A DNA stretch of 7,348 bases from CAZRZN01 sp964604565 (lineage in GTDB: Bacteria > Pseudomonadota > Alphaproteobacteria > Rhodobacterales > Rhodobacteraceae): assembly GCA_964604565.1 (NCBI GenBank), contig CAZRZN010000218.1, positions 1-7,348 on the forward strand, given 5' to 3'. Below, one piece after another: positions 1-5,707 of this stretch. The translations under genes and the position numbers were made by a program. How positions within the stretch are numbered: position 1 is the first letter of the stretch; each line of letters begins with the position of its first letter. The notes under the pieces were generated by a model. It was given only the letters and a program-made list of their open reading frames with translations. It was not told the origin of the DNA and did no database searches.

Positions 1-1224
1 CTCGCTGGCGAAGGCGGAAATCCAGATGCTCCCTCCTCCCGGAATCGCGTCCCGCGCGTTGATCAGAAGATTGAGCAGCGCGTTCTGAAAGAGGTTCGGA
101 TCGACGAAGACTGTCGGCAAGTTTTCGGAGGGGACGTCAACCGCGACCTCTATGCCTTTTCCCGAGGTGCGCATGAACATTTCGGCCGTTTGCCGGGCCA
201 GTTCCCCAACATCCACAGCCACCGGCGCCAGATGCGACTTTCGCGCAAAACTCAGCAGGCTTTGCGTGAGGGACCGTCCCTTCATGACCGCCCCGATGGT
301 TTCCGCGATGAAGAGATCCCTGTCCTCCGGGATATCTTCATCGTTCAGCAGTTCGACATTGCCGAGAATGACGGCCAGAATGTTATTGAAATCATGTGCG
401 ACGCCGCTTGTCAGCTGGCCCATCGCATCAAGTTTGGTCATGTGCCGGATCTGCTCTTGCAGTTCGATCCGTTGTTCGATGTCCTCGCCTATCACCAGTT
501 GATCGCCGGAATTGGTGGTGATCCGTCGAAATTCATACCAGGCGTTGTTCAACCGCTGCTCTATCCGGCCGGGCGTTGAAAAGAGCCCCGAAAGATGGCG
601 CCGCCGCCATGCGTCCGCGTCGCCTGCCGACTCGCGCGAATCGGTCATGGCGTGGCGCAACCAGGATTCGTATGGCAGCGGTAACGCGGGCGGGATGCGG
701 TCGCCGAACAACGCCGAAGTGAAGAAATCATTCGCGAAGGTAATGCGATTGTCCGCGCTCAGCAGACCAAAGGCAATCGGCGCGCTTTCGATGATGCGCG
801 TCGTCCTTTGCAGCAGGTTCTCACGTTCGTGCCGCTCGCTCGTTTCGCGCTGGATCGCGATCCAGTAGTGATGCCAGCCATCATCGGTGGTCACCGGCTG
901 AATGCCGAGATCCACCCAGAAGGGGGAGCCGTCCTTGCGATAATTCTTCAACTCGACACGCACCGGTTTCCAGGCGTCCAGTGCGGTCCGGATCTTGGCG
1001 AGCGCGGCGTGGTCGGTATCGTTCCCCTGAAGGATGCGCGGTGTCTTCCCGCGGATCTCTTCAAGCGTGTAACCGGTCATGCGCTCGAATGCCTTGTTGG
1101 CCCATACGATGCGCGGACCCGGCAACCCCACGGGTTCGGCTTCCGTGATCAGAATGGCGTCGTCGGTATAATCGCCAATGTTTCCGATCACCGCGCTCAG
1201 ACTGATCGCTTTCGATGTTTCCAT
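1..1224 (-). CDS. PAS-PAS sensor histidine kinase, C-terminus cut by window edge
   Basis: I translated this frame by hand from the ATG at 1224; 408 codons are visible and the frame is still open at base 1. Residues about 14-130 form a LOV-like PAS domain (GKTPRILQG at 59-67, NYRKDG at 94-99, PFW at 101-103, Q125 in the last strand). A second, more diverged PAS domain follows (about 138-255). The phosphoacceptor helix has the H-box AHDFNN with H277, and the N-box NARDAI begins at N389, so this is a HisKA/HATPase_c kinase. The G-boxes and any receiver domain lie outside the window. There is no signal peptide or membrane segment, so it is probably a cytoplasmic sensor that autophosphorylates on H277. 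The ribosome site is weak (AGGT about 10-13 bases upstream). It diverges from the GGDEF-EAL gene on the other side of the intergenic region. Its partner regulator and signal are unknown. Assignment as a histidine kinase is secure; ligand and output are not. Confidence 0.93.
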   Translation of the reverse strand, partial: METSKAISLSAVIGNIGDYTDDAILITEAEPVGLPGPRIVWANKAFERMTGYTLEEIRGKTPRILQGNDTDHAALAKIRTALDAWKPVRVELKNYRKDGSPFWVDLGIQPVTTDDGWHHYWIAIQRETSERHERENLLQRTTRIIESAPIAFGLLSADNRITFANDFFTSALFGDRIPPALPLPYESWLRHAMTDSRESAGDADAWRRRHLSGLFSTPGRIEQRLNNAWYEFRRITTNSGDQLVIGEDIEQRIELQEQIRHMTKLDAMGQLTSGVAHDFNNILAVILGNVELLNDEDIPEDRDLFIAETIGAVMKGRSLTQSLLSFARKSHLAPVAVDVGELARQTAEMFMRTSGKGIEVAVDVPSENLPTVFVDPNLFQNALLNLLINARDAIPGGGSIWISAFASE

Positions 1225-1294
1225 TGTCGCCCGACCTGTCTTGTGCATTCGGGCCAAGGGGTAACGGCATGAACCTCATGAGTCATCAGCTAAG

Positions 1295-1320
1295 ATTGGT
1301 CTGGGCTGACGTTGACCAAT
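1295..1320. repeat. 7-bp inverted repeat, possible operator near kinase start
   Basis: ATTGGTC (1295-1301) and GACCAAT (1314-1320) are perfect reverse complements separated by 12 bases, with half-site centres 19 bases apart, close to two helical turns. It lies 71-96 bases upstream of the kinase ATG on the minus strand. Read on that strand, the TTGGTC of one arm could act as a poor -35 element. The spacing and position suit a dimeric transcription factor site, but the regulator is unknown and a chance repeat is possible. Confidence 0.35.
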
Positions 1321-1583
1321 TTAGCCCTTTGAAAACAGCCGCTGCGGCGGGATGGCCTGAAACGAGGGCACTTCGGCGCATCGAATGTGCCGTATACCAG
1401 GTCTGGCCGGGCGCACTGGCCCGACCGTTTTCCAGCACATGCAATGCACGCTTCGGTGTCGAATGGAAATTCCATGTTCGTGCCGGATCAATCCTTTCCT
1501 GACGTCTGGGAATGCGCCGTAGCGACGCTCATGGAATCCCCGGTCTGCAAAAGAATTGTCTGTCCAAATTTCAGCGATCACTC

Positions 1584-1597
1584 CCGGAAGTTTCCGG
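1584..1597. repeat. CCGGAA-gt-TTCCGG palindrome, possible operator
   Basis: CCGGAA (1584-1589) and TTCCGG (1592-1597) form a perfect 6-bp inverted repeat around a 2-base centre. The palindrome overlaps the proposed -35 element of the GGDEF-EAL promoter and lies about 100 bases before that gene's start, a usual place for a repressor operator. It is short and built of common GC-rich words, so chance remains a real alternative. Confidence 0.3.
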
Positions 1598-1619
1598 AGT
1601 TTGCCGTGCGGCTTAATAT
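1591..1619 (+). promoter_or_regulatory. Possible sigma70-type promoter for GGDEF-EAL gene
   Basis: TTTCCG (1591-1596) and TAATAT (1614-1619) are separated by 17 bases. The -10 is a fair match to TATAAT and sits in an AT-rich island of an otherwise GC-rich region, while the -35 matches TTGACA only at its first two bases. Transcription would begin near 1626, leaving a leader of roughly 40 bases before the mini-ORF. No other pair with comparable spacing was seen upstream of the gene. Confidence 0.3.
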
Positions 1620-1652
1620 TTCGTTAGCCAGCCCCTGAGTATAGACAAGTGT

Positions 1653-1658
1653 GAGGAG
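1653..1658 (+). promoter_or_regulatory. Strong Shine-Dalgarno GAGGAG
   Basis: GAGGAG is followed 5 bases later by ATG at 1664, ideal spacing for that mini-ORF rather than for the GGDEF-EAL start at 1690 (31 bases away). It therefore bears on the start choice: either ribosomes enter at 1664 and re-initiate at 1690, or the large frame starts at an in-frame TTG (1672, spacing 13) or GTG (1651, which would leave this site inside the gene). Confidence 0.55.
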
Positions 1659-1663
1659 CGGTC

Positions 1664-1693
1664 ATGTTCGGTTGGAATTGCGCGTCATCATGA
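1664..1693 (+). CDS. Nine-codon leader ORF overlapping next gene start
   Basis: The frame ATG to TGA encodes MFGWNCASS. It has the best ribosome site in the region (GAGGAG, 5-base spacing). Its TGA stop (1691-1693) shares bases with the ATG of the GGDEF-EAL gene (1690-1692) in an ATGA overlap. That gene has only a weak ribosome site of its own (GGAA with 12-base spacing), so re-initiation after this peptide would explain how it is translated. The peptide is too short for homology and its composition (one Trp, one Cys) does not suggest a classical amino-acid attenuator. The peptide itself may have no function; the arrangement may also be accidental. Confidence 0.4.
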   Translation: MFGWNCASS

Positions 1694-3804
1694 AAGAGTC
1701 AGATCTGATCACGCAGTTCACGGAGAACCTTCCCGGGGCCGCGCTGCGCTATTCAACCTGTGAAGATGGCACAAGCCGGATCACCTTCCTGAACGAGGGG
1801 TGCCGCAAGATCTTCGGCATACCGAGGAACGCTCCGGATCCGACCCCGGAACAGCTTTGGGACATGATCGATCCCGCCGATCTGGACAAGACGCGATCCG
1901 TCCTCGAGATGTCCGCGCAACAAATGACGCTCTGGGAACTGCGCTTCGGCATCAGGGACTGGACAGGACGCCACAAGCATTGCCTTGGTCGCGGCACCCC
2001 AACGCGGCTGCCGGACGGCAGGATCGAATGGCTGACCTTCATCTTCGACATCACCGCGCAAGCCCGGACGGAGGCACAGGTGAAAAGCGTCTCTTACCAG
2101 TTGCGCCTCGTCAGCGAGGCCATCCCGGATGGCTTCGCGCTCTTCGACCGGGATGAACGGCTGGTTATCTCGAACCGCCATTTCCGCCAGATCTACGATC
2201 TGCCGCCCGATGATGCCGCGGCGACCGGTTGGCTCTATGTGGATCTTTTGCACCATGCCACGGCGCAGCGCCTGTTTCCCGATGCCCGCGGCCGCGAAGA
2301 GGCCTGGATCGAGGAACGGCTGATGAGCTTTCGCCGGGCGGACGCGGTCGTCGAAGAGCGGCATGGCGCAGCACGCTGGTTCCGTATCCTCGACCGGCCG
2401 ACGCAGGAGGGCGGGCGCGTCGCCTTCCGGATAGAGACCACATCCACCCGCAACCGCGAGGCCGATCTGGAACGTGCGGCCCTGACCGACAGCCTCACCG
2501 GCCTGTGGAACCGCCGTGGCCTGTGGCGGCATCTGAAACATTCCGTCGAAGCCTTGGACAAGACGGAACGGATCGCGCTCCTGCATATGGATCTGGACAA
2601 GTTCAAGACGGTGAACGACGGGGCGGGACATGAGGCCGGCGATGCCGTGCTGATCGCGGTGGCGAATCGGGTGTCGGCACTGCTGGACGACCGCGCTTCC
2701 GTTGCGCGCATCGGCGGGGATGAATTCGTTTTTGCCCTGCCGACGGCCGAAAGCGATGAAGATGTGTTGCGCCGCGCCGAGGCGCTGCGCCTTGGCCTGA
2801 CCCAGCCGGTTCCGTTCGAGGGCCGATTGTTGCAGGTCGGCGCAAGCATCGGCGTCGCCTTCTGGATACCGGCCATGGGCGCCGACCTGGATCAGAGCCT
2901 TCTGGACGCAGATACCGCCCTGCTGAAGGGCAAGGTTTACGGTCGCAACCGCACAATCTGCTTTCGCGAGGAAATGCGCGGCGAGGCACAGCGGCTGGCC
3001 CGCGTCGCCGGCGAGATCAAGCGCGACCTGTCGCGGGGCTGTTTCGTGCCCTTTTTCCAGCCGCAGGTTTCCCTGCCTGACGGCAAGGTCGTCGGCCTTG
3101 AAACGCTGGCGCGCTGGATCGGCAGCGATGGAAAGATCATACCGGCATGCGACTTCGTTCCCATTGCGCAGGATACCGGCCTGATCGGCGAGATCGACCG
3201 CCAGATGACCCTCGGCGCGCTCGACCTGCTTGGCGGTCTCATGTCCGAGGGCAGGCTTGACCTGAGAACCTCCATCAATTTGTCCAGCACGGAGTTGCGG
3301 GATCCGGATGCGCCGGATCGCCTGCTGGACCAGTTGTTCGCGCGCGGTATCCCGGCAAGGTTCCTGACCGTGGAAATCCTGGAATCCACGCTTCTGGATG
3401 ACCGTTCGGACGTGATCGCCACGAATATCGCCGCCCTTGACCGGGCCGGGTGCCTGATCGAACTGGACGATTTCGGAACCGGGCATACGGCCCTCGCAAG
3501 CCTGCAACGGTTCCCGGTGCACAAGATCAAGATCGACAGGAGCCTGATTCACAATATCCATGAGGACTCCGCCAAACTGGCCATCGTCAGAGGCATCGTC
3601 GCCCTGTGCCGCTCATTGGAAGTGGGCGTGATCGCCGAGGGGGTGGAGTCTCAGGCGGAAATCTCGGTGCTTACGGACCTCGGGATCGAACTTTTCCAGG
3701 GCTACGCGATCGCCAAGCCGATGCCCGCGCGGAAGCTGCGTCAATGGCTGGCCGAACAAGCCGCCTCGCGGGAAATCCCCCGCCTTGCCCGCGACAGGCG
3801 CTGA
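1690..3804 (+). CDS. PAS-PAS-GGDEF-EAL cyclic di-GMP enzyme
   Basis: A soluble 704-residue protein (from the ATG at 1690) that should synthesise c-di-GMP from GTP and/or hydrolyse it to pGpG. Residues about 5-122 and 130-260 look like PAS sensor domains. The GGDEF domain (about 263-425) starts at DSLTGLWNRRG (267) and has MDLDKFK and an intact GGDEF (342-346). The RxxD inhibitory site before it is degenerate (DDRA). The EAL domain (about 440-690) has ETL for EAL (E471), the SINLSS asparagine, EILES, DDFGTG (593-598), KIKID, AEGVE (649-653) and QGY (670), so the metal and catalytic residues look complete. No membrane segment or signal peptide is seen. The frame can be extended to a GTG at 1651, but those 13 residues lack a good ribosome site. 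It diverges from a PAS histidine kinase. Which activity dominates cannot be read from sequence. Confidence 0.95.
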   Translation: MKESDLITQFTENLPGAALRYSTCEDGTSRITFLNEGCRKIFGIPRNAPDPTPEQLWDMIDPADLDKTRSVLEMSAQQMTLWELRFGIRDWTGRHKHCLGRGTPTRLPDGRIEWLTFIFDITAQARTEAQVKSVSYQLRLVSEAIPDGFALFDRDERLVISNRHFRQIYDLPPDDAAATGWLYVDLLHHATAQRLFPDARGREEAWIEERLMSFRRADAVVEERHGAARWFRILDRPTQEGGRVAFRIETTSTRNREADLERAALTDSLTGLWNRRGLWRHLKHSVEALDKTERIALLHMDLDKFKTVNDGAGHEAGDAVLIAVANRVSALLDDRASVARIGGDEFVFALPTAESDEDVLRRAEALRLGLTQPVPFEGRLLQVGASIGVAFWIPAMGADLDQSLLDADTALLKGKVYGRNRTICFREEMRGEAQRLARVAGEIKRDLSRGCFVPFFQPQVSLPDGKVVGLETLARWIGSDGKIIPACDFVPIAQDTGLIGEIDRQMTLGALDLLGGLMSEGRLDLRTSINLSSTELRDPDAPDRLLDQLFARGIPARFLTVEILESTLLDDRSDVIATNIAALDRAGCLIELDDFGTGHTALASLQRFPVHKIKIDRSLIHNIHEDSAKLAIVRGIVALCRSLEVGVIAEGVESQAEISVLTDLGIELFQGYAIAKPMPARKLRQWLAEQAASREIPRLARDRR

Positions 3805-3970
3805 CCAGTCGCGCCCGGCCTCCGGCAACCACTCCGCAAGACGTGCGCTGGCCCAGCATGGCTTCCGTTGCGTCGAGCCGTTCAAGGCAGTCGCGGCCTG
3901 CAAGATGAACCATGATCTCGCGCACTATGCCCATGCAACTACGGGGGCCGATGACGCCTTGCCCTTCAGA

Positions 3971-3995
3971 TCAACCGGGCCGCGGTGCCGGTTGA
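3971..3995. repeat. 8-bp inverted repeat, possible transcript-end hairpin
   Basis: TCAACCGG (3971-3978) and CCGGTTGA (3988-3995) pair perfectly around a 9-base loop, the strongest short stem in the convergent intergenic region. It could form in transcripts of either strand, about 170 bases after the GGDEF-EAL stop and about 290 bases after the otnI stop. Neither side has a T-run, so it is not a standard intrinsic terminator; it could instead stabilise a 3' end. Confidence 0.35.
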
Positions 3996-4101
3996 GGGAT
4001 CTGGATGCCCTCAAGAGGTTGATCCGTCGAACGGGTTGACCGGCCCCGGGAAAAGGGGAATCCGTCACCACCAACCGCCCCGGCCCTGCGCCCCCGCCAT
4101 T

Positions 4102-4133
4102 GTCTTCGGTCTGATTATGGGGTGCGCGAAGAC
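4102..4133. repeat. 7-bp inverted repeat with 18-base loop
   Basis: GTCTTCG (4102-4108) and CGAAGAC (4127-4133) are exact reverse complements. On the plus strand the right arm is followed by GTGATCTTTTCG, a short T-run that gives it a faint resemblance to an intrinsic terminator for the GGDEF-EAL transcript. The loop is long, the stem short and the T-run is not adjacent, so this is weak. Confidence 0.2.
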
Positions 4134-4215
4134 GTGATCTTTTCGCCCGTCCTTGGGTTTCGCCACGGTCGGGTCAGATGATCCACCGGCGGACCGGACG
4201 TCACGCCGCTGTCCC

Positions 4216-4263
4216 ATGCTGGTCGCGACCGCTGCAGCGATTGCCGTTCCGTGTCACCAGCAT
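4216..4263. repeat. 8-bp inverted repeat just past otnI stop
   Basis: ATGCTGGT (4216-4223) and ACCAGCAT (4256-4263) are exact reverse complements with a 32-base interior. The left arm runs into a 10-base palindrome, GGTCGCGACC (4221-4230). It begins 24 bases after the otnI stop in the direction of transcription, where a 3'-end structure would be expected, but no T-run follows and function is unproven. Confidence 0.25.
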
Positions 4264-4286
4264 CGACCGTGGGCGACGCATGGAAA

Positions 4287-5060
4287 TCACGCCGCAGGGC
4301 TGCGAAGCTGCGCCAGCCAATCGAGGGTCTGATCGGTTGGACGTGCCGATTTATATTCGGCCCCGACCGGCAGCGACCAACCCAGCCGATCGAGTTCCGC
4401 CATGACAAATCGATAATCCAGCTCACCATGATCGGGCGGTCCCCGGTCCGGCACGGCCGCGATCTGGATATGGCCGATCAGGGATTGCAAGCGGGCAAGG
4501 TTGCGCGTCACATCCCCCTCCATGATCTGGAGATGGTAGCAGTCGAACATCAGGCGCAGATTGCTGCGCCCGACATCCTGGATGATCGCGGCGGCCTGCG
4601 ATGAGGTCGACAGGAAATATCCCGGCGCATCGTAATGATTGAGCGGCTCGATCAGTATGGTGATGTCATGCGGTTCGGCCTGCGCGCAGGCATAGCCGAG
4701 ATTTTCGCGAAAGGCGTCCTGCGCACGTGGCCCGCCGGAGAACCCGGCCATGACGTGGATGGCCTGCGTGCCCGTCGCCACGGCATAGGTCATGGCCTCA
4801 TCGATCGCGGCGCGGGCCTCACCCTCACGTCCCGGCAGCGCGGCCAGCCCGTTTTCGCCTGCCGCCACATCGCCTCGGCGCGTGTTCAGGCCCAGCATCG
4901 TCAGCCCGGTCTCATCCAGCGCGGCACGGACATCCCGCGCCGGGGTTTCATAGGGCCAATGGCATTCGACTGCGTCGAAGCCCGCCGCCTTGGCCGCGCG
5001 GATCGCGTCCGGCAGTGCGCGGTCGGACCACAGAAATCCAAGGTTTGCAGAAAACTTCAT
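4287..5060 (-). CDS. otnI: 2-oxo-tetronate isomerase (Hyi family TIM barrel)
   Basis: In the known tetronate pathway OtnI converts 2-oxo-tetronate to 3-oxo-tetronate, the substrate of OtnK. The 257-residue protein is full length for the hydroxypyruvate isomerase-like family (about 255-260). It shows the N-terminal strand KFSANLGFLW, ECHWPYE (32-38), the catalytic-type glutamate E138 in LIEPLNHYDAPGYF, DCYH (173-176), HIQIA (197-201) and the second glutamate E235 in VGAEYKS. The stretch after HIQIA reads VPDRGPPD where many Hyi relatives have a RHEPD-like motif. I chose ATG 5060 because it overlaps the otnC stop as ATGA and has GGAG 8 bases upstream; a GTG at 5069 would add three residues without such a site. 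It is last in the operon. From sequence alone hydroxypyruvate isomerase is possible, but the otnK-otnC context favours OtnI. Confidence 0.9.
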   Translation of the reverse strand: MKFSANLGFLWSDRALPDAIRAAKAAGFDAVECHWPYETPARDVRAALDETGLTMLGLNTRRGDVAAGENGLAALPGREGEARAAIDEAMTYAVATGTQAIHVMAGFSGGPRAQDAFRENLGYACAQAEPHDITILIEPLNHYDAPGYFLSTSSQAAAIIQDVGRSNLRLMFDCYHLQIMEGDVTRNLARLQSLIGHIQIAAVPDRGPPDHGELDYRFVMAELDRLGWSLPVGAEYKSARPTDQTLDWLAQLRSPAA

Positions 5061-5707
5061 ATGTCCCACTCCACGTCAAAACGGTCGACAACGGCCGCGA
5101 TCTGATCTTCGGTCAATGCACGGGGCGCGTGCCCGCGCGTCAGCATGGCCAGCCGCGCGGTATCTTCCAGTTCTTCGATGGCGTTGCAGGCGGCCTCGAC
5201 ATCCTTGCCGGCGACCACAGGTCCATGATTGGCCAGCATCACCGCAGAGCGGCGCCCGGCCAGCCCGCGAACAGCCTCCCCCATGGCCGGATCGCCCGGC
5301 ATGAAAAAGGGCAGCAGCTTTACCCGGCCCAGTTTCATCAGGGCATAGGGCGTGAGTGGCGGCAAGAAATTGTCCTCGTCCGCGTCCGGCATCATGGACA
5401 GCGCAACGGAATGGCACGAATGCAGATGCACCACCGCGCCCGCCGTGCTGCGCGTGGCGTAAAAGGCCGAATGCAGGGGCATTTCCTTGGTCGGCGGATC
5501 ACCGTCGATCAATCCGCCAGCCGCGTCGAAACGCGACAGTCGGCCCGGGTCCAGCCGGCCGAAACTGGTCCCGGTGGGCGACACCAGCAGGCCACCATCC
5601 CCCGTCCGGGCAGAGATGTTTCCAGTGCTGCCGCCGGTCAAACCCCGGTCGAACATCGATTTTGCGAGCAGGCAGATCTGTTCGCGCAGGCGGGCTTCCT
5701 CCGTCAT
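5057..5707 (-). CDS. otnC: 3-oxo-tetronate 4-phosphate decarboxylase (class II aldolase fold)
   Basis: OtnC decarboxylates 3-oxo-tetronate 4-phosphate to dihydroxyacetone phosphate and CO2, feeding glycolysis. The 216-residue length is normal for the class II aldolase/adducin family. The phosphate-binding region TGGSTGNIS (24-32) and SPTGTSFG (43-50) are present, as is the catalytic-type glutamate in KEMPLH (K74, E75). The zinc ligands appear as H94 and H96 in HLHSCHS and H161 in ANHGPV. The ATG at 5707 overlaps the otnK stop (ATGA), with GGAGGT just upstream inside the otnK end. Its own TGA overlaps the otnI ATG. By motif alone it could be a fuculose- or ribulose-phosphate aldolase/epimerase; the DUF1537 kinase and the isomerase on either side make OtnC much the best choice. 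Confidence 0.92.
   Translation of the reverse strand: MTEEARLREQICLLAKSMFDRGLTGGSTGNISARTGDGGLLVSPTGTSFGRLDPGRLSRFDAAGGLIDGDPPTKEMPLHSAFYATRSTAGAVVHLHSCHSVALSMMPDADEDNFLPPLTPYALMKLGRVKLLPFFMPGDPAMGEAVRGLAGRRSAVMLANHGPVVAGKDVEAACNAIEELEDTARLAMLTRGHAPRALTEDQIAAVVDRFDVEWDI

Larger units (their letters stand above)
1225..1689. other. Divergent intergenic region, regulatory
   Basis: This stretch separates the minus-strand histidine kinase from the plus-strand GGDEF-EAL gene, so it should hold the promoters of both. It contains two inverted repeats (1295-1320 and 1584-1597), a possible promoter at 1591-1619, and a Shine-Dalgarno with a mini-ORF at its right end; these are listed separately. Short open frames on both strands here have low-complexity Arg/Pro/Ser-rich translations, no recognisable motif and no good ribosome sites, so I do not call them genes. 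Nothing resembling a tRNA or a riboswitch was recognised. Confidence 0.6.
3805..4286. other. Gene-poor stretch between convergent units
   Basis: About 480 bases between the end of the GGDEF-EAL gene and the end of the otn operon, which converge here. I see no convincing gene. One plus-strand frame (3785-4039) reads N-H-S-A-R-R-A-L-A-Q-H-G-F around 3827-3865, reminiscent of the C-terminal helix of GNAT acetyltransferases (N..SRR.L...GF). It lacks the rest of the domain and overlaps the preceding gene, so it is at best a relic. Inverted repeats at 3971-3995, 4102-4133 and 4216-4263 are listed separately. No GC stem followed by a clear T-run is present on either strand, so termination may be Rho-dependent. 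Confidence 0.5.

Noticed and set aside
152..1272. Several plus-strand open frames over the left edge
   Set aside because: They lie antisense to the histidine kinase, whose minus-strand frame has PAS, H-box and N-box motifs.
1278..1286. ATGAGTCAT 9-base palindrome
   Set aside because: Short enough to occur by chance and without a second copy or promoter context.
1321..1581. Short minus-strand frame (86 codons) in the divergent intergenic region
   Set aside because: No ribosome site, no motif, and composition like the other random frames of the region.
1753..3561. Long minus-strand open frame (602 codons) antisense to the GGDEF-EAL gene
   Set aside because: It is a shadow of a high-GC coding gene whose sense strand has full PAS, GGDEF and EAL motifs; the antisense translation has no recognisable domain.
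4115..4429. Minus-strand frame (104 codons) overlapping the otnI end
   Set aside because: Out of frame with otnI, which it overlaps; no family features and no good start site.
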